A stretch of 64,000 bases of DNA from Epiperipatus broadwayi (GCA_028023455.1 JAQFVV010006470.1:646001-710000), one strand, 5' to 3'. Shown: positions 48,784 through 62,575, counted from the stretch's first letter. Notes: generated by a model from the sequence alone, not told the origin. Made by a program: numbers and translations.

Positions 48784-51700
48784 CCTCACTTCTAGGAAAT
48801 GTGTAATAACAATCAATTGATCTAGCTGAGTTAAGTAATTATTTTCATCTAAAATATATCTAATAAATAATAATTATATTCTTAAATACTATATATTATT
48901 AATTAGATAAAATTAATAAATAATAATATGGTTTTGTTTTATAAAATTAAAGAAATAAATATCTAATAAAATCATGAGACTATGAAGTGAGTTACAAGTG
49001 GCAGAATGAATACATTAAGCCAATATCCCACAGGATATCACCTTAATGGTATAATAATATTATCACTACTCTTATTACTTAAATACTAAATCTATAGTAC
49101 TCTTACATCTTTAATTAAGATTAATTAAGTAAATGACTCTTAATAAATTAATATGAATATCTCTAATAAAATAATTTAGCTCAAGTTATCTCAGGTTCTT
49201 TAAAAATAATTATAAAATAATTATAACTTTTGTAATTAAGTATGATAAGGGATTTAATATCATTTTTAAGTACATCTAAGTAATACCAATAATAATAAAA
49301 TAATAATATTAATCTTTAATCTATAATTTACTCTTATATTCTCCTACTTATAATGTTATTCATGTATATCACCTAATAGTAATATAATATAATCTTCTCT
49401 TATCCATTTGGTATCTTAAACAAACATATATGGTATGATAATATAATCTGAGAATATGTGGCAATCATTACTAATATAATTAAATGTAAATCTTTTGTAG
49501 TTATTTTATGACCACCACAATGATATAATACATGAAACTTCTTAAATAAAATATATCCATAAAAAACATTATAAATCTTAAATAATAACTTTACTTATGA
49601 TGTGCAAATACTATGCCTTTATTATAATTATCTGTGATTATGTAATTGTGATGTGAAGAAATTGAGTCAACACCAAGACTTATAAAATAAGTTTAACAAT
49701 TTTATTAACTAACTTAACAATAAAATTATTTACATTATTTACAATCTTAAGGAATTCTGTTTATTCACATGTATGTATTTTTCTAACACAAATTAAATGA
49801 ACTAAAATATAGGCTACAGAACATTCTTCTTAAAAATATATCTTATTTTCAAAATATTATTATAATGATCTTTATTACATTTATTGAATTTTATTAATTC
49901 AATATGTTCTAAAACTATAAAATAATTATTTCAATATGAAATTATTCTTATTATTTAATATTTTTTTTTAAAAAAAAAAAATTATTCCACATAGTCATTC
50001 CTTAATAAATAATGATGTGAATGACCTTGATTAATAACATACAATTAAATTAAGCTGCTTACTAATCATTACTTTAAACTTCAAATATAATGTATGTATT
50101 AGTGTGTTATCATAAAATTACTTTTATAAAACTTATGTCTACTTATATTCATTAAACACGAGTCAGTTTATTACCTTTACTTATAAATAAAAATATGCAT
50201 TATAAGTATGTCTTTGAAAAATACTTAATAATTAAATAATATCATTATAAACCCCCTTTTAATGATCAATTATTTATTTTTATTAAAAAAATAAATATCA
50301 TTTTTAAATATGAGAAGTTTTATGCTTCTTTCACTGATGAAATTTTGTTCTTATAATCTTTACACTTATTTTTACTCTAAGTAACATAACTTATCTTATC
50401 CACTTTAAGAACAATTCTGTATTTCCAAACTTATTCATTATTTCGGATTTTAAAATACCATCCTTTATGATGTAATCCAAGAAAATGTTAATAATAAATA
50501 AACAAGTAGGTATATGGAATAAACTATAACTTAAACTTAATAACACCTTTATCAACTAATCATCATGGTAACGGTGTATAAGAAATGAGGTATGACTTAT
50601 TTGTCTAATAATCTCTACTATTTAATATAATGTCCAGGCTATTTATTCAGCACTATTGCACATTAAACTTTATTACACAGAAAACAAACACTGCCATGAA
50701 TATATACAAGCTATAGGGCTATGTTGTCTATACTTGCATATTTATCAATATAGTCTACTCTTATTCCCATATAAATAAACCGTATATTCAATATTATTTT
50801 GGTCTCATGTAATTTAATACTAAGATATTTTCATTAAAGATCTATCACTTTACATCACTAAATTCATTTCCACATTTCTATAACAATAAATAAATTCATG
50901 TTTTAAAGTAACAATCTAACTGACTAGTAAGACAAGATTATTTCATGCTTTGCTAATTCTCCTAACTTAAGTATAAACATTCAGTATCAATGCCATATTT
51001 TAATACTATAAATTACTCAAACAAAACATCAAGTTCAGTTATAATAGTATCATATACTTATATTTCCCTTACGTTTAAATATCTTTATGATATCAATAAA
51101 ACCATGCATATTCTTAAAATGACTAAACAAACGATAAACTATGTGTGTAGGTATCATGTTTTATATACATCTCCATACATCCACACAAAATAATAAAATA
51201 CATTATAAAATCATTAATATTTTACATTATTACCATAAGTAAATTCTGCTGTCAATTACTTAATTGGTGTCTCTGGATCACGAACTAAATAAAACATTTT
51301 AATTATCATTTATTCCACATTATCACACTTTTATATATATTAAGTTTTTTTTTTTAAAAAAATAAAATTATTAAAGAGTTTTTCTTTACAATAACAATTT
51401 AATTACTAGGTTAGTAAATAATTTAATGTTTTATGTTCCTATTCTATTTCTATACTGTGAATCATCATTAATATTAATTTTTTAGTAAAAAAAGTAATTT
51501 AAAGTTATATTTACAACAGTTCCATTAAAACTTCTTAAGATGAAATGTTTTTTTTTTCCTCGATAAAAAGTGCATTAAAACAAGTGTCTTTTTCTCCTGG
51601 TACATTATTAATCACACTTTTGATGCCAATAACTATGCATGCTCCAATACTCCACGTTGCAACACAAAATTCAAGGATTAATAACAGTTGGATCAAACAC

Positions 51701-52490
51701 ACAAACACAATCTCTTTGGAAGACAAAAAATCTACAAGATCGAACATGCCATGCCCAAGTACATTCATATCCACATGTAATTGATGTATAAGTGATAATA
51801 AAGATGATTACAGTAATACAATGAAAAAAAATATCAACATTTTTAACACATGCAATTCACGTTTTGACTAGTGGCCACAAGATATATTTTGCAAATATGA
51901 AAATCATATCTATATGCAATAATCAGGAACAAAAGATTGCTCAAATAGTCTATAGTATTATTTGAAAAACACAACTTGAATTAACCCATGAGATGAAATA
52001 AAGAAATGACCATCTATTTGGAAGAACATTATCAAACAAATAGATAGCAAACAAATTTAATCTATTCAATGGACATGTGATATAAAAACTGTGTGATGAA
52101 GTTGTCTCTGTGTCAACCAAACATGATTATTTACTTTTTTTCACCCAGCTGAGAATAAGTGTTATCTTATTGAAATGTTGGTTTATTTACTTTAATATTA
52201 TTTCATTCACTAAACTAGAAGGAGCCGATGACTCCAGTTGATTCTGTTTTTGTCTCCCCCATTTTGCTTTTTTTTTCCTAGTTTAGAGAATTAATTTAGT
52301 GTAAAACTATTCCTACTCAAAAGATGAGTTACTTAGTTCTTTTTTCATATACAAGTCATGTCAACAAGTTATCACAAGTAAGAAACAATTCGACATTTAT
52401 AAAAACAATGTGCAAATTATATGGCAGCCTTTGAAATTTCAAAATGTTTCTACAATAATTTTACTTTTAATGATAATTCTTTATTTCACT
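48780..52490. other. Long AT-rich stretch, nothing recognised
   Basis: Dominated by A/T with many short TAATAA-type words. Open frames up to ~80 codons (51535-51784, overlapping on both strands) have no domain or splice support. Confidence 0.55.
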
Positions 52491-52494
52491 TAGT

Positions 52495-52640
52495 TTTTCT
52501 GAGTGAGTGAGTGAGGGGTCTGGCTGTCAGAGGGAACCCACAAGCCTAAATCCTACTTCTTTTGGTGGTTTTTCTGAGTGAGTGAGGGGTCTGGCTGTCA
52601 GAGGGAACCCACAAGCCTAAATCCTACTTCTTTTGGTGGT
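52495..52640. repeat. ~74-bp direct repeat, two near-identical copies
   Basis: Copies around GGGGTCTGGCTGTCAGAGGG and CCACAAGCCTAAATCCTACT at 52495-52568 and 52571-52640, differing by one GAGT unit. GC-richer than the surroundings and probably a recent duplication. Confidence 0.85.
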
Positions 52641-55600
52641 GGGAGCTGGGATGAGAGCACTCTGTGGATCATTACAATGTTGGCTTTTTTCACTCACAAG
52701 AAAAAGAAAATAATGTTATTTATTGCATTGTTTTAGCATTATTCTTATTGCAATGGTCAGATTCGTCTATCTTGCTAACACACTGCAGAATTTAAATGCA
52801 GACACCAAACTCAACCTTAGAAAGGGATGCTTCCTGGAAAACCTAATTTTGAATCCAAAGTCCACACTCCACAGCACTACCTATGTGATGACGCATCTGA
52901 TCCTACTAATTTAATAAACTTTTTACCAGTGCCAGTTGTCAGGGAGAAACAAAGAGACTCTATACTACAATATAAGCTTGGGTTTGCTAACAAACGTCTA
53001 TGGATAGCACAAAATAGATTTTAAAAGTGATATAGATGGAGATGGTAGTGTAGATCAAGAAAGTAAATAAAGAATCAAAATTTAGTAAAATTAAAAAGAT
53101 TTATTAAGATATCAATTATATATGTGCACTGTCTGTGTATGTAAGAGAGCAACGTTTACTAACTGAAATTGTGTTTTAAAACAAATGCCAATCAAAATTT
53201 ACATTATGGCTTGTTAATTAATTCTCTATATCTCGGGCTAATACAGTAACGTTATGATAATGTGCCTAAGAGACTTTGCAAAGATATGCGAGATGCTTTA
53301 AGTAAATATCAGAAATAATTAAAAAAAGTTTGGAGACAGTTAGGTTTCAATAGAACACGTCTTGAATTTGAGAATAGAATGGAAAGATGCTTGTTAAGCT
53401 ATAAGGTGGGGATGTGATTAAGGCATGCATGTAAATAGAAATAATTAAATTATGTTAGGAGATTGGTGGTGCTAGTGAGGAATTACTTTAAAGAATGGAG
53501 GGTGAGGTACATTGGAACTTCGAAGCATTGCATAATAAATAGTTAAATAATAAATAAGTAAAATGAAACATGGGAAGGCATCTTGCCGTAAATCCATAAG
53601 AAGTTGTGTCAGAGGTAAGCCCAAGGCTGGACTTATCCAAACACTTAGTGACTGTGTAACGATGGCATAGAATTGCCAAGTGTGATAATTTGAATACACA
53701 CTCTAACTGGAAAATGTAGAAAATAAAGCGGAACTGGTTTTGGTCATTTAACATACTTTGGAAGAACAAAGCTGTCTCAAACACCCTATACACCTACTAG
53801 CAGCACTTGATCAAGTATATAAAATATTTTAAAGGGATTCATTTAGTTTGAGAAAGCATCTAATCAATTACGCATATATTTATTTTTATGAAAGTCCGCA
53901 CATTCTTGACCTCAAAATTATAAGCTTTGGAAATTAAGCAAAATTTATTTCAAATTTGGGAGTGCATAATTGCAGGGTTTTATAAGACAAAAAATAAGTT
54001 AATTATGAAATCATGCATTTGTTAAATATTTACTCATTAATCTCGCATATATTCTCATATTATGTTAAAACCAATAAACATGTGGAGATTTAACTGCAAA
54101 ATTATTAAATAGTTGATAATAGTAAGATAGCCCTCGAATGAGTGATTTAAGAAGATAATAAAATAGACACAATTTATAATTTAAAATGTGTTAATGGAGG
54201 CTTATTGATTTAAATAAAAAAACAGAAGTTGTTCGTTGGTCAATGGCTATTCTAGCACACCATCATAAAAAAAAGATTAATAAATACAATATATTAACCC
54301 AAGTATAGAGAGAACACACTAATTAAGTTATAGAAGTTAAAGAAACAAGAAAAGAATTTTAAGATATAAACAAATGGAATTAGCTGTAGCTTAGTAAGAG
54401 AAATATAATGTCACAAAAGCTCTTGGGTTAATTTGGTTACCTAATTAGAAGTAAGGAATTCAAAGACAATATCAGGTGGAGACTTTTCAACTTTGATGGT
54501 AGCAGCACTCATACGAATTTGGCAGCAAATTTCGGTTCACAGTACACATTTTAGCAGTGGTAGCAGTTTTTAGGGCTTCTCAAGTTAAGACATCAGATGG
54601 CATGGTGTGTAGTCGCCGGTCATTTCTGAAAGGAAAATAGCCTTTTTGCTGGTTCTACTCAGTCATTTTAAGATTTCCATTAAATGCTGAGGTGTACAGT
54701 TCTATGAGATTCTCAAACTCTCAGCAAATTTAAACTTTATCAGAAAACACTTTAGACACAATATACTTGAATACTTTAACTTCTACTAAAAAATAAAATC
54801 TCAACTTCAATAATCAAAACTTTCAGGCTACTTGCGCACTCCCATCTACTTGTTCTCTTAAAAGCAAACTGTAAGAAAAAGAATAGTAATCCCCAAATAA
54901 AAGAAAACCCTCTGTATATATCAGAGCTGTCAATAAAAACTGCCCTGGAGCATAACAAACATACCAAAATTTGGTATTTTATCAAAGCTGCAATCAAACC
55001 CATCCAAACATCCAAAGGAATTCAACAAACTTTTAATTAATTTTCTATTGTTAAGTACCCTGTAGACATTTGGATTAAAATTTTGATTTAATAAAAAAAA
55101 CTTTCGCTAATTAAATTTTCCTTAAGTGGACACCTGCTGCATTTCTAGATAAGCCACTAGAACACAATAATTAAACTATTGTTTTCTTACCAACCCTCAA
55201 TTATTTTTATATACAATTGGTGGTATGATTTTTAATCTAAAATAATAACTTTCTTCTTTGAATTTTCAATGTTTAAATCTATTTCTAAGATAAATATATT
55301 TGAAATTAAAAGAGATTTAAACAGAAATAATTTTACATATCAACATATTATTCTAACTTAAGTTTTGAAAATAAATATATCACAGTGTGTGTGCTATTAT
55401 GATCTATATAACCTACTCTTTAAACAAATATTTTTACATTCACATACACAATAACTTGAGCGTTGTATATATTGTTTAAAATTGGGCAGGTGTTTTGACA
55501 TATAAGTGCAATGCAGTCACACTACAATACACTGGGGTTTAAACTAATGTATGAGGGTAGGAAAAAAATGAGAAAAAGTGAAATGAAGATCTGCAAAGCA

Positions 55601-55940
55601 AATTTTACTGTTTCATTATACATAATTTTATCCACGAATTGTTGCAAAGTAAGCTGCAGTTTGGTCTAGTGATTGTAATTGAAGGGTAGTCACCTTATTT
55701 ATTTCTATCATTTCCAACGTTGTTATTGGTAAGGTTGACTTTTTGTGGTTCATGTGGCTTCTTATGATGGGTTAGAATGGAATTCAGCAGACACTTTTCA
55801 AAGCTTTTTTTTAAAATTCTCCATAATTCTACCACAGTATTCTGAACTGCTCTTCTGTAAAGATATTTAAGACCATATTGGAGAACTGAACAGAAGATTA
55901 GATTTACCCCATATTTTATGTTATCTCAACTGTATTCCTA
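52641..55940. other. Stretch with weak open frames, no gene called
   Basis: The part at 52720-53024 is less AT-rich and holds two overlapping 63-65 codon frames (for example CFLENLILNPKSTLHS) without recognisable family. 53470-53800 and 54776-55015 hold minus-strand frames of 75-101 codons, again unrecognised. These may be decayed transposon pieces. Confidence 0.4.
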
Positions 55941-56530
55941 TTCACACAGTTTATTTAAAAAAAAAATTAATGAAATATTTCCACTTCCTAAAGATAAAAT
56001 TTCTTTGGAGTGTCGTAGTGTATATGAAATTCCATGTAGAGTCTAGTCACAAACATATATTGTACAGACTAATCATAGATTAAATATTAAAAAGAAATAA
56101 CCCATTCTGGCAGTCAGAGAAAAATCCAATACAGCATCTATTTCTTATACAAAATTAACTAATCATGATATCAATTTTGATAAAACAAATATTCTGGAAA
56201 AAAAATTGAACAATACGATCAATGATTGCTAACAGAAGCTATGAAGATTTTTAAAAGGTCCAAGAGCATAAATAAAAGGTGTTAATTAAAGGAGATTATT
56301 AACATTTGGAAGAAGCTATTGGAAGACAATATAAATTTTAAAACTTTTCAACATAGATAATATAAATATGAGGAGAAATAAAAAGATAAAAACGATTTGA
56401 AATCTCACATGCATTCCTATGATTTGAGAAAGAAGATGCTCTGAGGAAGTTTCTTTTTATTGTACTGAAACATCAGCTATTTAAATATTTTACTACATGG
56501 AATAAACCAAAAATAATAGTAATATGGAAT
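55940..56530 (+). pseudogene. PLE-D GIY-YIG end and 3' tail
   Basis: Reads SVYEIPCRV then QTYIVQTNHRLNIKK (YIGQTNRRLN-like, Gly replaced), AVREKSNTASISYTKLTNHD and INFDKTNILE, then the C-terminal RFLKGPRA block and the tail shared with the 7440-7932 palindrome. Frameshifts and stops occur. 5'-truncated near the start of the GIY-YIG domain. Confidence 0.75.
56436..56478 (+). ncRNA. Hammerhead motif, PLE-D
   Basis: CTGAGGA at 56441-56447 (canonical C3-G8), GAAA at 56467-56470, then CATC. Stem I GCT/AGC has three clean pairs. Stem II is damaged relative to the 7.8-kb copy. Confidence 0.5.
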
Positions 56531-56587
56531 CATATATATATATATATATATATATATGATATCCATATTCTATTATTTTTGGTTTTG

Positions 56588-56627
<40 letters not shown>

Positions 56628-56633
56628 CAAAAC
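56504..56633. repeat. Two consecutive TA-centred fold-backs
   Basis: The ~30-bp PLE-D terminus (AACCAAAAATAATAGTAATA region) is repeated in inverse orientation after (TA)n at 56531-56558. GTTTTGAGTTTAT (56582-56594) is mirrored at 56621-56633 around a second TA array. Confidence 0.8.
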
Positions 56634-56924
56634 TGATTTTTCTGGAGATAAGTACTATCTGATAGAGATTTTGAATACTTTCTCTTTCAGCACTTATAAA
56701 ATAAAGCATTGTATATTAATTATGACAATGCCTTATATCAATACTTTCTTCAGGGCAAGAATTTATAATTTGAGATGAAGAGATCAAACAACATAAGCAA
56801 ATACGATCCAGGAATGAAACATAGTTATACTTCATGCTGCTTCAAAATTACTTTGTTTTCTGATTAATGATGGGATTAGTGTAGAGATGGCTGGTGAATG
56901 TTGAATTTTGTTGGGCATGGGTTT

Positions 56925-57200
56925 ATTTATTATAGACATCTAAATTGTCTTCTTGTTGAAAACATTATTCTATAATTAAAAACACATTCAACCAAGAGGA
57001 AAATTAAAGAGGCAATTTTGATTGATAAATATAAAGATGATGTAATTAATAGGCAAATTCCAAATATGGACATACACAGATTATGGAAATATTTTTAACA
57101 TTAAGTTTAAAAAAATTTGAAATTCAGTTAAAGCTGATGAGGATTGCCACATAATCGAAAGCACTACAAAAGAATTTAAACTATAATATTGCATTTACCC
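56925..57200 (+). pseudogene. PLE-E GIY-YIG C-terminus and 3' tail
   Basis: One frame reads KIKEAILIDKYKDDVINRQI then PNMDIHRLWKYF and a stop, the usual C-terminus of PLE GIY-YIG domains ending in a tryptophan block. Upstream, HLNCLLVENIIL-like text near 56937-56970 continues the domain with breaks. The tail contains a canonical hammerhead. Confidence 0.65.
57128..57170 (+). ncRNA. Hammerhead motif with canonical core, PLE-E
   Basis: CTGATGA at 57134-57140, stem II GATT (57142-57145) with AATC (57153-57156), GAAA at 57157-57160, then GCACTA giving a short AG/CT stem III and A17. Stem I is weak: one clear pair. Confidence 0.5.
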
Positions 57201-57249
57201 TTATATATTGAAATGGTAAATCTTATTCAGATTTGCCATTTCACTGTTT

Positions 57250-60200
57250 GACCCACCTAATCACTTATTAAGGAGGTTTAATTAAAGCCCACCTATGTAA
57301 TTAGAGAAATGTATTTTTTTTCAATGTTTGTTTTTTATTATTCTTATAACATTTTAAACAACTATCCTGAATAAATTACTAAAATTTATTTTGGTTATTA
57401 CTAATAATGCTTATTTATATTAAGAAACTAATTTCTTGTATTTATTAAAAAGTAAAAAAAAAATCAAATTATAATTTTGAATTTTTTTGATATGTTTTTT
57501 TTTTATACATATAATTAAAATGTCTGATTTTTTTTCTTTAAGAATCCAAAAGGGCCTTTTTTGAAAGATTTGTACCTTGATAAGAAGTTTAGAATAAATG
57601 TTAAATTAAAACACTTAGAAATTACCAAAATTCATTATTTAGGAATTTCTATTAATTAATTAATATAGGTTCTACATCGTTAGATAAACTAAAAACTAAC
57701 ATAAAATTATATTGGGATCTATTGATCCTTATCGAGGTATAAACTTTCTTAAAAGAGAAAAAACAGTATTATTTTCTATTGTGTTATAGAAGAGCTGAAG
57801 ACAAATTACCTCAGGCAGCACATAGTTTGAATACCAATGCTAAGGTATAAATAGTGGCCCTTTTTTAAAAAAAGACAAGAGAAATAAAGTTGCAGAACAT
57901 CTCCATATGAGTAGAAATGTTAAGCAAGTAGTTAAGGAAAAATCATCACCCATTCCTTTCTGAGACCTGAAATCTCCTATTATGCTGCTGCTGCTGAACC
58001 TGCCTTCAAATGCCACCTACCATCAATGTACACCCACAAAACTTGTCCTGGGGAGCACCAAGGTAAATGGTGAGAAATTCCAATCCTGTCAGCCAGATCT
58101 TAGAACTTAAGTTTGTTACCACTAGAATTGTGACTTCTTTAAGTTTAAAAGCATGTAATTAAGTTTATTGGAAATATTTTTAACTGACTCTTTAACCTTT
58201 TTCTTTTAAATTATTTATAATGTTTTTTTAATAATTCAAGCTCACAACAAATTTAATATTTTTTATTATTGAATATGAAAATATTTATTTGTTTTTATAT
58301 TAATCTTAGTATGAGATTTCATGATTTGATTTTTTTTTTTATTTTCACAAACTTTACTTGCAGGGGCTCAAAGAGAGTAATTTGCTAAGAGAGCAAACTA
58401 TGCTCACAAGGAGTTTTAGCAAGGAATAAATTAATTTTAAATAAAAAATGTTCTATTTTGTTTCAGTGAGTGAAGTCCTGTCAAATATACGTATATCAAA
58501 ATATACCTACTGTAATCTTTTAAATTGTTTGGTTATTTTTCCAGGATGGGATTCTATAATTTAAGATTTCTTTAAATTAAAACAAAATAAAAATGCTATA
58601 TATTTTGACCTACTAACAATGCCACTGGAAAAGCATCAGTTAATTATCTTGCCTTTTTTTAAAAGTTAGGAAATTGGAAGGGGGGATTTATTTGAGAAAT
58701 AATTTTCCTTATTATATATGTTTGTTTTTTGTTGGTTAAATATTTATGGAAAGTAATTGTTTGTGCAGGTTGAGTTCTATGCAGTATTAGATCATTTATG
58801 GCTATTTAGTTATAGTTATTTCATATTTGGTAATTATAATATCTCGGGTTAATAAAGAATGCTCAGAGTAATTTGGATGGACCTAAAATGGTCACTTATT
58901 TGTGTTAGGAGTTGACTCCTGGTTATGCATATGTCTGTGGGCTGGAGAGGGTGGTTGATGTAGAGTTGAATAGTCAGCATGATATCTGTATAGGCGGACA
59001 TGAGCGCTCTCTGTAGTTCCTATATCCTTTCACTATTTATTAGCAACATGGTGAATATACGGAATTTCCTTTTTCTGCATTGGAATAGGTATGCAAATGT
59101 CTGTGAACTGGCTCATATGATCCTACATGTGCTTTGTTTTCTTTCATTTTGCATTCATTTCTTTATTAACCCCAAAGTGTTTTGTTTTTCTTTTGCCTGT
59201 CTAATATGTAAACAATAGGGAAATAATTCTACTGGAGAATCTTCAGCTTGAGTAACAAATTCTTTTGCTTTATTCATGATTAATTAAAATATTTTAATTT
59301 AGCTAATTCACATTATAGTTTCATAAGAAATAATTTTAGTTGAAAGTCCAACTAATGCGATTTGTTTGCTTAATAATTAACTGATGTATTTTTTTTTATA
59401 ATAGCTTACAGTTTTGATCACTGTGCGGCTATGTTCATACTATTCCAGCAAGGTCCACTAATGTAATAAAATCTTATTATGTTTGGGATTTGAATTATTA
59501 TTCATAAAAAAAAAAGTAAAACAAATCATTTTCGTTTCTTGCATCTTTACACTAAGATGACAAATCAATTTTTTTATTATAATTATTTTTTTTATATATC
59601 CGTTGATATCAAATGTTTTAAATCCTTTTTTTAAATAAGAAATACAATGTTTCATCTTTATATACAATCAGTTGGTCAAATGTTTAGACTCGCTGATGTA
59701 TTATTATTTTTTACTAAATGTAAACAGTGAATTTAGAGTCTGTGGTCATTTAATTCTAAAATCATTTTTTTTTTGAAAAAAATAAATGTAAAAGTAAAAT
59801 TGTGCAAACTAAATAAAATGAAATGTTAACCAATAATGTGAATCTGTTACAAAAGATGCAGTTTCTGCATAGACTTACTATTTAATTATAAAATTAATGT
59901 AAAGAATGGTTCTTAAGAGCTTGAGTTAAATGCAAATTTAAAATAATTAATGAGTTAAATATATATATAAAACAAAACTTCCAGTGTTTTTTGAACCCTT
60001 TCATTTACTTTTATTTTAAGTAATCTTTGAGTTTGAGTATATTATAAATCAATCACCAAAGTTCTCATTAAAATATAATTAAAATGACTGTCATGCTTGA
60101 AGACTATGCTTCCGCATGGTGAAAATGAAGGAATTTGATGTTATCATTGAGAAAGGTTATTGATTAGATCTCTGACCTGGGAATAAAGGTAAATAGGGCA
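57250..60200. other. AT-rich stretch, no gene recognised
   Basis: A GC-richer patch at 57950-58110 and another at 58900-59030 are not readable as known coding sequence. No other structured element. Confidence 0.5.
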
Positions 60201-60204
60201 GAAT

Positions 60205-60345
60205 TCATGATGTACCTGATTTATATATCCTGTACATGGTCAGATTGGACATACTTTACATGTATTCTGGGTCTTGTTGAATCAATAGACGTTTTTCGAG
60301 CAGTACAATATATATATATATATATTTATATATATATTACATTGG
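60205..60345 (+). mobile_element. SINE-like 3' end, copy 3
   Basis: Ends GTTTTTCGAGCAGTACAAT followed by TA arrays to about 60338, matching the 3' end of the copies at 30703 and 47082 with changes. The 5' limit is not defined. Confidence 0.35.
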
Positions 60346-60467
60346 AACCAACATCACCATGGATTTCAAACTCAGGGAGTTCTTGCAGTCAGTTCTCTTC
60401 AGGAATGGACTTACTCAATTATTAACCAAATATGCGTATTTATAAGCATAGATATAGGAAAATACTG

Positions 60468-60600
60468 ATGATCAATTATTTATAAGAACAATACATAATG
60501 ATGATGATCACCAAACCTTTAATGATGTAAATTTATAATGATGATGATCAAATATTTAGTGGTATAAATGCACAATGATGATGGTGATGATCAAACAGAG
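60468..60600. repeat. Degenerate ~55-bp tandem repeat, three copies
   Basis: Repeated AATGATGATGATCA followed by a variable AAATATTTA/GGTATAAAT-like spacer. Confidence 0.6.
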
Positions 60601-61700
60601 ATAAGATTATTTTAAAAACTTAATATGTTTATTAACAACATATATAATAATTATTTACAAAAAACAAATAATAAAATAAAAAAATATTCAGTTATCAAGA
60701 GTAGTTTTTTATCATTTTTATAGTTTCACACAACAGACACAAAATAATTTGAAGTATATTATATACAAAATAATATTATATAATTAATTAAATATATACA
60801 TATAATTAAAAAAAGAAAAGCAAAATGAGAGTTTACTAATTCTACAATTACCCCATTAATGTAACTATTAGAAAGATATTTTTAGATTAGCATAAATATA
60901 TTTATAACTATTTTTTATTAAACAATATATATATATATAACCCCACTCCCATTTATATATATATATATATATATGTAAGTCATAGTGAAAGTTAATGTTA
61001 GATATGAAAAAGACCATTCACTCAGTGGTTAATTGTGCACTCATAAATAAAACAAAATTACAAGTAAATATTTTTAAAACATATTAGTAAATAAAAAAGT
61101 TTTGTTTGTCCTAATGTTTGCCCTCAATGTCAATTATATAAAAACCTTACTTGAGATTGCCTTGATGGATCACTGTTGAATTTCCAGAAAAAATCTATAA
61201 ATTTACTTTTATTAAAAATAATACACATTAATTGAATATGATTTCTTTTTTAAAAAAATACATCAATATATGACACATCTATTCACTGCTTCCACTTCTA
61301 AATTGCAGATAATCGAATTTGAAAAAAAAAAAAAAGTATCTTTAATATATAATAAAAAATACAATACATAAACTTTCAAATCTAAATGATAAAAGCAAAA
61401 AAAATATAATAATCATATATATATATATAACTTGAGAAAACAAGCATACTGTCCACCGTTAAATGTCAATATCCTTGGCTAACGCTCCTGCTTACCAACT
61501 TTATCAATATTCATATCTCTCATGCTGCTTGGTTAAAAAAACAACTCATCCAAATCATTTCTTCTAAATGTATATAAATCCATGGAAGATCAATGAATAC
61601 CAGCATTTTATAAATAGACATTTTGATAGAAAATTTTATAATTTCATAATTTCTTAATGATTCTTTTATTATAAACTGTTATTTATAACATGTTTTCAAT
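60601..61700. other. AT-rich stretch, nothing recognised
   Basis: Short TA runs near 60927-60940, 60956-60974 and 61417-61428; no gene or element supported. Confidence 0.55.
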
Positions 61701-61701
61701 T

Positions 61702-61703
<2 letters not shown>

Positions 61704-61784
<81 letters not shown>

Positions 61785-61822
61785 ATATAATATACAAATC
61801 AATATATATATATATATATCAA
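61704..61822. repeat. Compound (TA)n arrays, left border of PLE-C
   Basis: Several TA arrays with palindromic interruptions: TTTGTATATA on the left is mirrored by TATATACAAA near 61790-61800. Confidence 0.9.
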
Positions 61823-61834
61823 AATACAGTACAA

Positions 61835-62425
61835 TTTATATAAATTATATTCTTTTAGAAGTACTTTCGACTATACACTTTGTAGTCTTTATCAACTATA
61901 TAACGTTGAATAATCAAAATGAGACAACCCTTAACAATACCCATAGTTCAATTCAGATTTCCCACAATTCTGTTATCTTAACATTTGATGACTGGCGATT
62001 CATTAACATTTGACGATTTTTTGAAATCAACATAGCCTCTTTTATTTTACGTTTATTATGACAACGTTCAATTTGAATAATTTTCATATTTTTATAATCA
62101 AATTTAAAACCATATTGACAAGATTTATTATGATCAAATATAACAGATGATGAAGGTTTATTTACATCTGTTCCATATTGATTCTCTTTTTGAATTCTAT
62201 TATATAAAAGCATATGTTCTTTTACTCTCTTCTCAAATGTACACTTAGATTCACCAATGTATTGTACGCCACATCCACATATCAATCTATATATATATAG
62301 AATTTTGATTAAACTTTGAATTTTGAATTTTAGAATTATTAAGCAATCTATTTATGTTATTTGTAGAGAAAAAAGCAATATGACACAAACCCTTATAAAT
62401 TTTCCTAATAAACTTGAGGGCAATG
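61835..62425 (-). pseudogene. PLE-C GIY-YIG domain and 3' tail
   Basis: The best-preserved PLE-C piece. On the minus strand 62285-61953 reads ICGCGVQYIGESKCTFEKRV, KEHMLLYNRIQK, then HNKSCQYGFKFDYKNMKIIQ and RCHNKRKIKEAMLISKN, with the YIG strand, a conserved Arg/His segment and the C-terminal Glu present. Upstream to 62425 the linker is readable. Truncated before the reverse transcriptase. An open frame of 110 codons here is therefore a domain fragment, not a host gene. Confidence 0.8.
61855..61900 (-). ncRNA. Hammerhead-like motif with U3-A8, PLE-C
   Basis: Minus strand: TAG then TTGATAA (61895-61889), stem II GACTA/TAGTC (five perfect pairs), GAAA (61868-61865), GTACT forming a minimal stem III, T17, then CTA pairing with TAG for stem I. 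Confidence 0.6.
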
Positions 62426-62439
62426 TTTAATAATATATA

Positions 62440-62575
62440 TATATTGTGTCGTTTTTGTAGTTCTTTACACTTGATAAGTCTGCTGGTAGCAGTGAAACCT
62501 TTGGTAGTGTTTTAATATTATTTTTATGCTGGTCTGTTTGAATTTTGGATTATGGATAGTTTTGAATATATATAT
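62440..62575 (+). mobile_element. PLE-A-type 3' tail, plus strand
   Basis: Matches 3960-4095 (TTCTTTACACTTGA, TCTGC, GTAGCAGTGAAACCTTTGGT, then the TGCTGGTCTGTTTGAATTTT region) with moderate divergence. Short, no coding sequence. It faces away from the PLE-C fragment, so two different families are joined head-to-head here. Confidence 0.8.
62467..62510 (+). ncRNA. Hammerhead-like motif with U3-A8, second PLE-A copy
   Basis: Stem I ACAC (62467-62470) with GTGT (62507-62510); TTGATAA at 62471-62477; stem II CTGC/GCAG; GAAA at 62494-62497; stem III ACC-TTT-GGT; A17 at 62506. All pairings of the 3990-4033 motif are kept, although loop and N7 bases changed. Confidence 0.65.

Noticed and set aside
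51535-51784. Overlapping 79-codon frames on both strands
   Set aside because: Mutual shadows without any family resemblance; length is not unusual for chance.
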